Shown piece by piece: positions 1-7,325 of a stretch of DNA of 8,333 bases. Under the pieces are notes generated by a model that saw nothing but the letters and a program-made list of their open reading frames with translations, was not told the origin of the DNA and did no database searches. Position numbers and translations under genes: made by a program. This DNA comes from CAZJYI01 sp964550025. Lineage in GTDB: Bacteria > Verrucomicrobiota > Kiritimatiellia > UBA8416 > CAYOBW01. The first letter of the stretch is position 1. Every line of letters starts with the position of its first letter. The DNA is taken from assembly GCA_964550025.1 (NCBI GenBank), contig CAZJYI010000299.1, positions 1 to 8,333 of the forward strand, given 5' to 3'.

Positions 1-2
1 GG

Positions 3-1982
3 GAATACGGAGCCATTCTGCGCCGGAGCTGGCTGGTGATCGCCCTTTTCGCCACAGTGGGCCTGGGCGCGTCGTACTTCGTGACCGGGATGAAAACCCC
101 GGTCTATCGATCCCAGACGGAGCTCGCCCTGGAGAGCGTGCAGCCTGTCCGCGGGCTTTCGTCGGAGGTCGGCGCATTCAAGCGTTGGGATGATACCTTC
201 AGCCATACGCAGATCCAGATACTGCGGAGCGACTTCCTCACCCGGCGCGCCGTTTCCCTTCTGTTGGACGTGGTGCGGCAACCGTCCCTGGACGAGAAGA
301 ACGCTGCGCCCGCCGCGACCGAGGACGCCGTGGACGACGTGCACGGGACGGCGCTGATCCTGCGAGATGCGTCGCGCGCGGCCGTCGCGGACTACGTTGC
401 CGACCGGGATGCGACCGGTTTGGCCGCGGAATTAAAGGGCGGTGTCGTGGTCGGCCTGGTCCCGAAGACGCGGGTGCTCAGGATCCAGACGCGTAGCGCC
501 TGTCCGCATTTCGCCGCCGCCGCGGCTAACGCACTCGCCTGCGCCTACTCGCACTACGTTGCCGAGGCCTCCGCATCGTCCTCGGAACGCGTGTTCCGTC
601 TGCTCCAACGCCAGGAACGGGAAGTCACCCAGAGCATAAAGACGGGTTCCCAACAACTTCTGGAGCTGAAGAAGCGTTCGGAAATGGCCATGCTGGCTGA
701 ACGTATCCGCACCAATGACAACGAGTCGGCAAGCGAAGCGTTGCGTGATGAGCTGGCGGCGGGTGACCCCGAAATCTCGACGCTGACCGATGAGCTGTTG
801 ACTGTCCAGGCCTCCGTTGAGGAGCTCTCCCAGCGCTACAAGCCCGGGCATCCCAAGATGAAGGAACTGATCGCGAAACGCGCGCTGACCGAAACGCAGA
901 TTGCCAGGCTGAAAGAGAGGGTGTACGCCGATTGGCGACGGAAGCACCAGGAGGAGCAGAATGCCATCGAGTACACGACGCTCGAACAGGACATAGCCGC
1001 GAGCCGCCGACTGCACGAGCTCCTGCTGGGCAAGATGAAGGAACTCGACTTTTCGAAGGACACGGCGGTGGCCTCCGTCCGCGTGCTCGAACGGGCGGAA
1101 CCGCCTTCCCGGCCCGCGTATCCGAACAAGACCCTGAACGTTGTGCTGGGAGCGCTGGCCGGGCTCATGCTCGGGGTGTTCGCGGCATTCGTGCGGGCCC
1201 ACGGCCGTACGAATCTCGTTTCGCTGGCCGTTCCGGAGAGTGCCCTGCCCGCTGCCTTCGTGGGGAGACTGCCACATATCGCCTCGGCCGAGTCGCTGAA
1301 GGCGATCCTGGGCGGACGCGACTCGAAGACACCCGCCGCGGAGGCCGTCAGAACACTGCGTACGTCCGTTGAATCCATGCTGAAGACGGCCTCCAACCAG
1401 GCCATGCTGGTGACAAGCCCGGACCGAAGCGACGGCAAATCCACCGTGAGCGTCGCACTCGCGCAGAGCTTCGCGGCACTTGGACGGCGCGTATTGCTCA
1501 TGGATGTCGACTTGCGCCGTGGACACCTGCACACCGTGCTCGGTGTCGCGGCGACGACGCCGGGGCTTACCGACTACCTCGGTGGGCAGGAAGAGGCCGT
1601 CCCTCTCGAGATCGCGGAGGGACTGCATTTCTTCGCATGCGGCACCTCCACCGAGCAGCCGTCGGAACTGCTCGCCTCTGCCGCCATGGCCTCCGTGATG
1701 GCGGAGTTCATGCAGGCGTACGATGTCGTGATCCTGGATTCGCCGCCCCTGCTCCCCGTAACGGACGCCTCGCTCCTCGCGCGCTATGCGGATACGCGAC
1801 TGATGGTTGTGCGCAGTCTGCGGACGCACTTGGACGCGTGCCGCTTCGCGGCCAACATCCTCGCCAACCTGGGCTGCCCGGTCAACGGCCTGATCCTCAA
1901 CGATGTCAAGGCCGAGGAGTCCTCGTACTACGGCTACTATCACCGCTACTACCACCGGGGCTACGACAGCAGTTCGCGGTGA
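3..1982 (+). CDS. Polysaccharide co-polymerase/BY-kinase (Wzc/ExoP-like), 5' partial
   Basis: Inner-membrane protein that sets chain length and drives export of an exopolysaccharide, with a cytoplasmic tyrosine autokinase domain. The frame is open to the left edge and reads EYGAILRRSWLVIALF, a typical Wzz N-terminus leading into the first membrane segment (about nt 30-80). The true start is therefore upstream, and the GTG at 36 lies inside that segment. A periplasmic region rich in predicted helix/coiled coil (about nt 590-1090) follows, then the proline-rich PPSRPAYPNKT motif and the second membrane segment (about nt 1135-1195). The kinase domain shows Walker A SPDRSDGKST (about 1416-1445), Walker A' VLLMDVDLRR (about 1488-1518) and Walker B VVILDSPPLLP (about 1722-1755). 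The C-terminus carries seven tyrosines in YYGYYHRYYHRGY, the usual autophosphorylation cluster. Family assignment is firm; the glycan is unknown. The next genes downstream are a polymerase/ligase-like protein and an amidotransferase, consistent with one locus. Confidence 0.93.
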   Translation, partial: EYGAILRRSWLVIALFATVGLGASYFVTGMKTPVYRSQTELALESVQPVRGLSSEVGAFKRWDDTFSHTQIQILRSDFLTRRAVSLLLDVVRQPSLDEKNAAPAATEDAVDDVHGTALILRDASRAAVADYVADRDATGLAAELKGGVVVGLVPKTRVLRIQTRSACPHFAAAAANALACAYSHYVAEASASSSERVFRLLQRQEREVTQSIKTGSQQLLELKKRSEMAMLAERIRTNDNESASEALRDELAAGDPEISTLTDELLTVQASVEELSQRYKPGHPKMKELIAKRALTETQIARLKERVYADWRRKHQEEQNAIEYTTLEQDIAASRRLHELLLGKMKELDFSKDTAVASVRVLERAEPPSRPAYPNKTLNVVLGALAGLMLGVFAAFVRAHGRTNLVSLAVPESALPAAFVGRLPHIASAESLKAILGGRDSKTPAAEAVRTLRTSVESMLKTASNQAMLVTSPDRSDGKSTVSVALAQSFAALGRRVLLMDVDLRRGHLHTVLGVAATTPGLTDYLGGQEEAVPLEIAEGLHFFACGTSTEQPSELLASAAMASVMAEFMQAYDVVILDSPPLLPVTDASLLARYADTRLMVVRSLRTHLDACRFAANILANLGCPVNGLILNDVKAEESSYYGYYHRYYHRGYDSSSR

Positions 1983-2060
1983 CCGGGCGCAAAAGGCGGC
2001 CCCGCGGAAGCACAGGCCGACCTGAAGAGGGCCGCCGGTGCAGAGCACGATGAGCCGTTC

Positions 2061-2137
2061 GCTGACAACTGACAACCGACCACTGATAACCGACCACTGA
2101 TAACTGATCACTGATAACAGACCACTGATAACTGATC
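2061..2137. repeat. Eleven-copy degenerate heptamer repeat (ACTGATA-like)
   Basis: Eleven consecutive 7-nt units in strict phase: GCTGACA, ACTGACA, ACCGACC, ACTGATA, ACCGACC, ACTGATA, ACTGATC, ACTGATA, ACAGACC, ACTGATA, ACTGATC. All fit the pattern ACYGAYM closely apart from the first base of unit 1 and ACAGACC in unit 9. The array fills much of the 198-bp spacer between the co-polymerase gene and the ligase-like gene. Three heptamers make 21 nt, so the minus strand can be read as a spurious 7-residue repeat of the YQWSVIS type; it is not a gene. Function unknown. I see no convincing promoter or terminator in the rest of this spacer. Confidence 0.9.
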
Positions 2138-2180
2138 ACCAGCGTCCACCCGAGGGCGTTCGAGAGTCGAATGGTACGTC

Positions 2181-3524
2181 ATGGGTTCTGAGCACAGCAT
2201 GCTATGGCGGGGTGGGGGAGCCGATGACGCGCTGAATGTCCTGCTCGCCGCCTGCGCTTTCGGCCTGTTCTTCGTCGCCATGGCGTTCGCGGCTTCGATC
2301 CCCACCGTGGTCATCGGGTTGGCGGGCCTGCTATGCGTCATCGTCTGTCTCAGGAGCGCCACCGCGGCAGCCGTTCTGCTCGTGGCCTCCATGCTTTTCT
2401 CGCCTGAATTCGAACTTGCGAACGGAATCCTCCTGCGGGGCGAAGACATCATCGTGCCCCTGCTGGGCGTGGCGCTGCTGGCCCGGGCATGCATACCGCG
2501 CTTCCGCTTGACGTTCCGGCGTTCCGCCCTGGACGTTCCCATCATGGTGGTGGTACTGGTCAATGCCGTGGCCAGTCTGAAGGGAGGCATGACGGGCACC
2601 GTGGAGCCCCTTTCGGCCGTGCTCTGGAACGGCAAGATCATCGAGATGTTTCTGATCTTCTGGCTGACGTTCAACTACGTGCGCACGGCGGATGACGTGC
2701 GGCGTCTGATGCGCGTTGCGCTGGTCGTCCTGCTGGCCATTGCGCTGTACACCTACACCCAGATTCCCGGTACGCAGATCCATACGCCGCACAGGCTGAC
2801 GGCCCCTTTCGAAGACCATCCCGAACCGACAACACTGGGGGGATACCTGACGCTCTTCCTGGCCGTGGTGATGAGCCTGGCGATACACGAAACCACGATT
2901 GAACGTAAGACGATGTACTGGGGGATGGCCGTGATCGTCATCGTCCCGATCCTCTTCACGCTGTCGCGCACGACCTACGCGTCGTGCACCGTGATGATCC
3001 TGCTGCTGTGCCTCGTTACGAAGCGCTACCGGCTCCTCCTCCTCTTCGCCACCGGCCTGGTCGCGGCGCCGCTCCTGCTGCCCGCACAGGTCTTTGACCG
3101 CGTTCTGATGACGTTTGACGAATCCCGACGCTTCGGATTGGATCCCTCCGTCGTCGAGCGCATCACCGTCTGGAACAAGGCCCTCTTTGTCTTGCAGACG
3201 CAGCCCTTCCTGGGCTACGGAGTGCCCCAGCCGATCCTCGACAGCCAGTTTGTGCGGACCATCTACGAAAGCGGGATGCTCGGACTGGCGGCATGGGTCT
3301 GGGTGCTGGGGGCCTGCGTGGCCTTGGGCAGACGCGTCTACCGGGCGGCCGACAGCACGCTGCACAAATCGCTGGCGGCCGGCTACATCGTGGGCGTGGC
3401 CGCCATTGCCGTGCACGGGTTGGCCGCGGTTACATTCTATATCGTGCGGATCATGGAGCCCTTCTGGCTTCTGACCGGCATCATGGCGTCACTCGATGTC
3501 TTCTACAAGAACGCGGATCGATAA
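2181..3524 (+). CDS. O-antigen ligase/Wzy-like polysaccharide polymerase, membrane protein
   Basis: Integral membrane protein of 447 aa that probably polymerises glycan repeat units or ligates a finished glycan to its acceptor on the periplasmic side. The protein is almost entirely hydrophobic segments, roughly ten or more, starting near residue 18. Family-like signatures are the TTLGGYLTLFLAVV segment (near nt 2830-2870), the SRTTYASC segment at the start of a membrane helix (about nt 2964-2987; Wzy_C proteins typically have SRG/SRT there), and GYGVPQPILDSQFV followed by ESGMLGLAAWVWVLG (about nt 3219-3310), which resembles the Wzy_C core where a GxG loop precedes an E-x-G-xx-GL helix. Ligase and polymerase cannot be separated by sequence alone. 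The ATG at 2181 has only a weak ribosome binding site; ATG 2199 is an in-frame alternative. The stop codon lies 3 nt before the amidotransferase start, so the two genes are very probably cotranscribed and translationally coupled. Confidence 0.82.
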   Translation: MGSEHSMLWRGGGADDALNVLLAACAFGLFFVAMAFAASIPTVVIGLAGLLCVIVCLRSATAAAVLLVASMLFSPEFELANGILLRGEDIIVPLLGVALLARACIPRFRLTFRRSALDVPIMVVVLVNAVASLKGGMTGTVEPLSAVLWNGKIIEMFLIFWLTFNYVRTADDVRRLMRVALVVLLAIALYTYTQIPGTQIHTPHRLTAPFEDHPEPTTLGGYLTLFLAVVMSLAIHETTIERKTMYWGMAVIVIVPILFTLSRTTYASCTVMILLLCLVTKRYRLLLLFATGLVAAPLLLPAQVFDRVLMTFDESRRFGLDPSVVERITVWNKALFVLQTQPFLGYGVPQPILDSQFVRTIYESGMLGLAAWVWVLGACVALGRRVYRAADSTLHKSLAAGYIVGVAAIAVHGLAAVTFYIVRIMEPFWLLTGIMASLDVFYKNADR

Positions 3525-3527
3525 GGC

Positions 3528-5426
3528 ATGTGCGGAATCTGCGGTATCGTCAGGCAAGGCAGCACGAAGCCGGTACCCGCCGAGGTGCTGCGCCGCATGT
3601 CCGACACCATGGTGCACAGGGGGCCCGACGAAGAAGGGATTGCCACCTTCTCCGGAGGAGGATTCGGGTTCCGTCGCCTGAGCATCATCGATCCCGCCGG
3701 GTCGCACCAGCCGATCGCCAACGAGGACGGAAGGCTGCGTGTGGTCTGCAACGGCGAGATCTACAACTACCGCGAGCTCAGGGACGAGTTGATCCGCCGG
3801 GGACACCGTTTCGAAACGGCCGGCGACGTCGAAACCGTCGTTCACGCGTACGAGGAGTGGGGCGTGGATTGCCTGCGGCGGCTTCGCGGCATGTTCGGCC
3901 TGGCGCTCTGGGATGATGCCGCGCAAAGGCTCCTTCTCGCCCGCGACCGCCTGGGGATCAAGCCCGTCCACTATGCCGCGCGCGGGAACGAGCTGGTCTT
4001 CGGATCGACGCTCAACGCTGTTTTGGCCGCGCCCGGTGTGCCGCGCGATATCGATTGGGCGGCCATCGACCTCTACCTCTCACTCATGTACATCCCGGCG
4101 CCACTGACGGCCTTCGCCGGCGTCCGCAAACTGGAACCCGGCAGCTACCTCGTCTACGACGGGCAGGGCATGCACTGCGAATCGTACTGGCGCCCGCCCC
4201 GCGAGACCGCGGACCTCGACGAACGCGAGGCCGTCGCGGAGTTCGAGCGCCGGCTCGAAAACGCCGTAAGGCTGCATCTGCGGAGCGACGTTCCCGTTGG
4301 TTTCTTCCTGAGCGGCGGTATGGACTCCAGTGCGCTCGTGGCCCTGGCGGCTCGCGCCGGCGGCCGCACGCCGACCACGTTCAGCGTGGGGTTCGGGACG
4401 CCTACGCACGACGAGCTGGCGTATGCGCGCAAGGTTGCCGACACGTTCGGCTGCGAGCACCACGAGCTGATGGTCCGGCCGGACGCGGCTTCCGTTCTTC
4501 CGCGGGCCGTGGCGCAGTGCGGAGAGCCGTTTGGGGACTCATCCATCGTTCCAACGGCGGCGATCTGCGGCGCCGCCGCGGGCACGGTCAAGGTGGTCGT
4601 TGGGGGAGACGGGGGGGACGAGCTGCTGGCCGGGTACGAGTGGACCAGCCGGCAACGCCTCGTCGAACGTTGGGCACGCGTGCCCCGTCTGCTCAGGCGG
4701 CCGCTGGAGACGGCCCTCAACCCGTTTCGCTCCTCGGTGTCGGCCGCCGGGAAGCTCTCGCGCTTCGTGCACGATGCCGCCTGTTCGCCGTTGCAGGCCT
4801 ATTGCCGGCGGACAAGCTGCATGGGGGAGGCGGACAAGCGGGGGGTGTACGGGGAACGGCTCGTGGATCTGACATGCGTGGATGCCGTTGCCGAGAGAAT
4901 GGCGCCGTTCTTCGACGACGGCGACCCCGTGGCGTCTATGAACCGCGCGGACCTCGGGCTGTATCTCCCCGGCGACGACCTGTGCAAGGTGGACCGTGCC
5001 ACGATGATGCACTCGCTCGAAGGACGCGTGCCGCTGGTGGATCACGAAGTGGTTGAGTTTGCGCTATCGCTCCCGATGGATCTGAAGCTGCGCGGAACCA
5101 CGAGCAAGTACATCCTCAAGAGGGCCATGCGGGGTGTTCTTCCGCCGGCGATTCTCCGCCAGCGCAAGCAGGGCTTTGCCGTGCCGGTGGACCAGTGGTT
5201 GCGCGGCGAGCTGCGTCGTCCCGCCGAGCGGATACTGCTCTCGTCCAAAGCGGCGGAGCGCGGCGTCATCCGCCCGGACGGCGTACGCGACATGCTTGCC
5301 GCACACGCCGGCGGCCGTGCCCGGCACGGTCACAAACTCTGGACGCTGCTCGTCCTCGAAATCTGGTTCCGCCTCTGCATCGACGGCGACGGCACCCCTC
5401 CGGACAACCTCGATGAGCTGGATTGA
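3528..5426 (+). CDS. asnB: Glutamine-hydrolysing asparagine synthetase-type amidotransferase
   Basis: A 632-aa two-domain enzyme of the AsnB family. The N-terminal class II glutaminase domain begins MCGICGIV, so Cys2 is exposed as nucleophile after Met removal. It also has the HRGPDEEG, RRLSIID and CNGEIYNYREL motifs that bind glutamine. The C-terminal ATP-pyrophosphatase synthetase domain has the PP-loop SGGMDSS (residues 262-268), GGDGGDELLAGY (from residue 359) and the conserved KVDRATMMHSLEGRVPLVDH segment. The tail contains KQGFAVPVDQWLRGELR. Length and motif order match the exosortase/EPS-associated amidotransferase branch better than housekeeping AsnB, although free asparagine synthesis cannot be excluded. 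Beside a ligase/polymerase-like gene and a co-polymerase, its likely job is transferring glutamine-derived ammonia to a carboxyl group of a sugar or other precursor in the exopolysaccharide pathway. That substrate is an inference. All key catalytic motifs are intact. Confidence 0.93.
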   Translation: MCGICGIVRQGSTKPVPAEVLRRMSDTMVHRGPDEEGIATFSGGGFGFRRLSIIDPAGSHQPIANEDGRLRVVCNGEIYNYRELRDELIRRGHRFETAGDVETVVHAYEEWGVDCLRRLRGMFGLALWDDAAQRLLLARDRLGIKPVHYAARGNELVFGSTLNAVLAAPGVPRDIDWAAIDLYLSLMYIPAPLTAFAGVRKLEPGSYLVYDGQGMHCESYWRPPRETADLDEREAVAEFERRLENAVRLHLRSDVPVGFFLSGGMDSSALVALAARAGGRTPTTFSVGFGTPTHDELAYARKVADTFGCEHHELMVRPDAASVLPRAVAQCGEPFGDSSIVPTAAICGAAAGTVKVVVGGDGGDELLAGYEWTSRQRLVERWARVPRLLRRPLETALNPFRSSVSAAGKLSRFVHDAACSPLQAYCRRTSCMGEADKRGVYGERLVDLTCVDAVAERMAPFFDDGDPVASMNRADLGLYLPGDDLCKVDRATMMHSLEGRVPLVDHEVVEFALSLPMDLKLRGTTSKYILKRAMRGVLPPAILRQRKQGFAVPVDQWLRGELRRPAERILLSSKAAERGVIRPDGVRDMLAAHAGGRARHGHKLWTLLVLEIWFRLCIDGDGTPPDNLDELD

Positions 5427-5442
5427 ATCCGGAGCGGGAAAT

Positions 5443-5523
5443 GTCGAATAACGAACGCTGAACCGCTGAATGATGAAGTGAGATCTTCTCCCTCGCACTT
5501 CAACATTCAGCATTGAGCGTTCA
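5443..5523. terminator. Long imperfect inverted repeat between convergent genes; possible bidirectional terminator
   Basis: The left arm (5453-5480, ending GCTGAATGATGAAGTG) and right arm (5496-5522, starting CACTTCAACATTCAGC) pair over roughly 27 bp. The inner 16 bp have one mismatch, and there is a 15-nt loop (5481-5495). It lies in the 160-bp spacer between the converging ends of asnB and the CAP-domain gene. It lacks a long T run on either strand, so classical Rho-independent termination is not assured. Both arms have 7-nt periodicity (left xxxGAAx, right xxxTTCA), so it may instead be a dispersed intergenic repeat. Confidence 0.6.
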
Positions 5524-5586
5524 TGATTCTGCGGTTTCTCCCTTCCCACCACGCGCGTTGCAACCACGCTCCCGCAAACTCCCCGT

Positions 5587-6903
5587 CTACTCCCACGCCC
5601 GCCGCCCGGCGTTGCCCATGTTCTGGGTCCAGCGGGAGCCGTGTTCGCCGACGCCGAGTGCGGTGAGACGCGCGTTGACCATGTTGGAGTGATGCGGTGG
5701 GCTTTTGAACCACATCCAGAAGGCGCCTTTCGCGTCGAGTGAGGGCGACCCGTAACCGATGTTCTCCCATCCCCCGCCCGAGTAGCCCGCGTTCCGCATC
5801 CTCTGGGCCGGGGAGCGGTTCTTTTCCGTGGGAGACGTGTGGTCGAAGAACTTCAGCGCCACCATCTCCTTGCTGTGACCGCGCGCGCTGTTCACGAGGC
5901 GTGGGTCGTACTCGTACGGCAGGATGCCGAGGAGCTCGCGGTAGCGGTTCACCAGTTCCGCGTTGGCCAGCTCCCGGTTCGACATCCCGTGTTTGGCGCC
6001 CTTGGCATTAAACGCCGCGATGTCGCGCGCCGTCAGGTGAACCCACAAAAGCCGTGCCCGGGGATCGCCCGGTCCCGCCTTTCCCCTCGAGTGTGCGGCT
6101 TCCGCGTCGTCCGCATTGAATCCGAGGACCTCTTCAATCGCCCGAATACCGCTTTCGGCCTCCTTTTTGCACGCCTCCGGTACACCGCCGTCAACGTCCT
6201 GCCATACCGTCTGCATGGCGCGGATCCGGTCCATCTTGTCCAGCAGTTGGGCGCGCTTTGCAAAGTCCTTTTCCGCCTTGCGGTGCAGATCGTCGAGCTT
6301 GTCGTAGTACTCCCTCGCCTTGCGAATGGGTTCGCCCTTGTCCAGTACGCGGATATTCTCGCGGGCCAGTTTCTGCAGCTCGATGATCTGTCGCTCCATC
6401 TTCTCACCGCGCGTCGCGCCGGTCCGCGCCGAGGCAAGCGTGCCTCTCAGACGCGAGTTCTCGCGGCGAAACCACTTCGCCATGGCGCCGTGCAGCTCCC
6501 GGATCCCGTGTTCGCCCATCGCTTCCAGTTTGCGCACGCTCTGCTCGATCTCCGGCATTTCCTGGTGCAGGATCTTCTCGGCAACGCGCCTGGCCTCGTA
6601 GATCGGCCGCAGGTACTCCTTGTCCTCCTTTGCAAGGGAGCGGATCCCAATGGACACCGTCTTGCCCTCGGCCGTCACCAGCCGCACCGAGTGCCCCGTG
6701 ATATCCGTGAGGCGCCCCTTCAAGGTCTTGCCCTGCACCGATGTCCACGTGCGGGACGGGTATGCCGCCCTGGCGGCGCCGGCAGAAAGCAGGAAGGTGG
6801 AGAGGAGGACGCAGAGGAGTACTCCGTGCCCGTGCTCGGAACGCCTTCCGGGACACCGTCCGGTTCGCACTCTAAGATCGTTCTGCATTCTCTGCTTCCC
6901 CAT
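5587..6903 (-). CDS. Secreted SHD1-CAP (SCP/PR-1) domain protein
   Basis: A 438-aa exported protein. A basic N-terminus precedes a hydrophobic core (residues 28-44) and an AxA site (A44-R45-A46), so signal peptidase I cleavage is likely near residue 46. Residues 51-98 (RTWTSVQGK to KEDKEYL) match the SHD1 fold often found in exported planctomycete and verrucomicrobial proteins. Residues about 100-310 are highly charged and mainly helical. Residues about 313-430 form a CAP domain: ELVNRYRELLG, ARGHSKEM (His343), FFDHTSP (His355), GWENIGYG (Glu380), WFKSPPHHSNMVN (His404/His405) and LGVGEHG. Bacterial CAP proteins are extracytoplasmic; their biochemical activity is mostly undefined, so none is assigned. 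ATG 6903 gives a long n-region and has a weak Shine-Dalgarno. ATG 6888, preceded by GGGGAAG, is an alternative that keeps the signal peptide. It converges on asnB and appears monocistronic. Confidence 0.88.
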   Translation of the reverse strand: MGKQRMQNDLRVRTGRCPGRRSEHGHGVLLCVLLSTFLLSAGAARAAYPSRTWTSVQGKTLKGRLTDITGHSVRLVTAEGKTVSIGIRSLAKEDKEYLRPIYEARRVAEKILHQEMPEIEQSVRKLEAMGEHGIRELHGAMAKWFRRENSRLRGTLASARTGATRGEKMERQIIELQKLARENIRVLDKGEPIRKAREYYDKLDDLHRKAEKDFAKRAQLLDKMDRIRAMQTVWQDVDGGVPEACKKEAESGIRAIEEVLGFNADDAEAAHSRGKAGPGDPRARLLWVHLTARDIAAFNAKGAKHGMSNRELANAELVNRYRELLGILPYEYDPRLVNSARGHSKEMVALKFFDHTSPTEKNRSPAQRMRNAGYSGGGWENIGYGSPSLDAKGAFWMWFKSPPHHSNMVNARLTALGVGEHGSRWTQNMGNAGRRAWE

Positions 6904-6926
6904 GGGGTTTCCGGTCGCAGTTGGTG

Positions 6927-6956
6927 AGCGTACGAGAAACCCGGGGGAAGGGTCAA
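6927..6956 (-). promoter_or_regulatory. Weak candidate promoter for the CAP-domain gene
   Basis: Read on the minus strand, TTGACC (6951-6956) is followed by an 18-nt spacer and TACGCT (6927-6932). This is a good -35 match and a poor -10 match, about 24 nt upstream of the ATG at 6903. The position fits the transcript, but the -10 is weak and the call is tentative. Confidence 0.25.
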
Positions 6957-7013
6957 GATTGTGCGCAAGATGCGCGATCCTGCATTGAGTGTGTTTCGCG
7001 TCCAGTCAATCGG

Positions 7014-7069
7014 GAACGGTCGTTCAGAAGAAGGGCTTGACGAATGGCTGTAAAGAGAACTGTCGTTCA
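7014..7069. repeat. Short inverted and direct repeats upstream of the small gene at 7088
   Basis: In the 184-bp divergent spacer (6904-7087), GAACG-GT-CGTTC (7014-7025) is a perfect inverted repeat. The 8-mer GTCGTTCA occurs at 7019-7026 and again at 7062-7069. They lie just upstream of a small gene that may encode an antitoxin, so an autoregulatory operator is conceivable. I could not identify a convincing -35/-10 pair for that gene. Confidence 0.3.
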
Positions 7070-7087
7070 TTAATGCGAAAGGTCGCC

Positions 7088-7285
7088 ATGAATCAGACGC
7101 AACGAAACCAAGCCTGGAACCTGTTGACGGCCGATAGCGTACTCAACGAGCGTCATACGGCGTACTCGTTGCGTCAACAGCGTCTGGCGTCCGCCGCGGG
7201 CCCGGCCCCGACACCCGATTTGACCTGGTCGGTGTTCTGGGACCAGATCTTCCGCACGCTCCGTTCCTGCGGCTATCGGTGTTGA
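7088..7285 (+). CDS. Small hypothetical protein; possible (frameshifted) antitoxin
   Basis: I do not recognise this 65-aa product. ATG 7088 is preferred over upstream in-frame starts because GAAAGG (7077-7082) sits 5 nt before it. The product is hydrophilic and mostly helix-compatible, ends LTWSVFWDQIFRTLRSCGYRC, and has no signal peptide or membrane segment. It lies directly upstream of a RelE/ParE-type toxin frame, the usual place of an antitoxin. Its TGA at 7283-7285 leaves a 58-nt gap to the toxin. However, another reading frame across 7275-7328 encodes IGVEELDQGESTEYQFG and stops only 15 nt before the toxin. Removing one base near 7274-7279 would join the two into a protein of about 79 aa. 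Either the 65-aa protein is genuine or the gene carries a one-base frameshift. Role as antitoxin is inferred from position only. Confidence 0.5.
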   Translation: MNQTQRNQAWNLLTADSVLNERHTAYSLRQQRLASAAGPAPTPDLTWSVFWDQIFRTLRSCGYRC

Positions 7286-7325
7286 GGAACTGGATCAGGG
7301 CGAGTCCACCGAGTACCAGTTCGGG

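Noticed and set aside
36..38. GTG at 36 as the start of the co-polymerase/kinase gene
   Set aside because: The frame is open to the left edge and the upstream residues (EYGAILRRSWLV) belong to a normal Wzz N-terminus; this GTG is inside the first membrane segment.
432..2111. Long open frame on the minus strand (559 codons)
   Set aside because: It is antisense to a well-supported BY-kinase, is Arg/His/Gly-rich as expected from a GC-rich shadow frame, and its N-terminus is just the heptamer repeat.
2061..2137. CRISPR array
   Set aside because: Units are contiguous 7-mers without unique spacers; no cas genes.
2331..3416. Minus-strand open frame opposite the ligase-like gene
   Set aside because: Shadow of a GC-rich membrane-protein gene; extremely His/Gln/Arg-rich with no recognisable domain.
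5839..6927. Plus-strand open frame (362 codons) opposite the CAP-domain gene
   Set aside because: The minus strand has a signal peptide, SHD1 and a CAP domain with conserved motifs; the plus-strand product has no coherent domain and no proper start context.
7147..7172. Inverted repeat AACGAG...CTCGTT as a regulatory site
   Set aside because: It lies within the small coding region at 7088-7285, has short arms, and shows no other sign of regulatory use.
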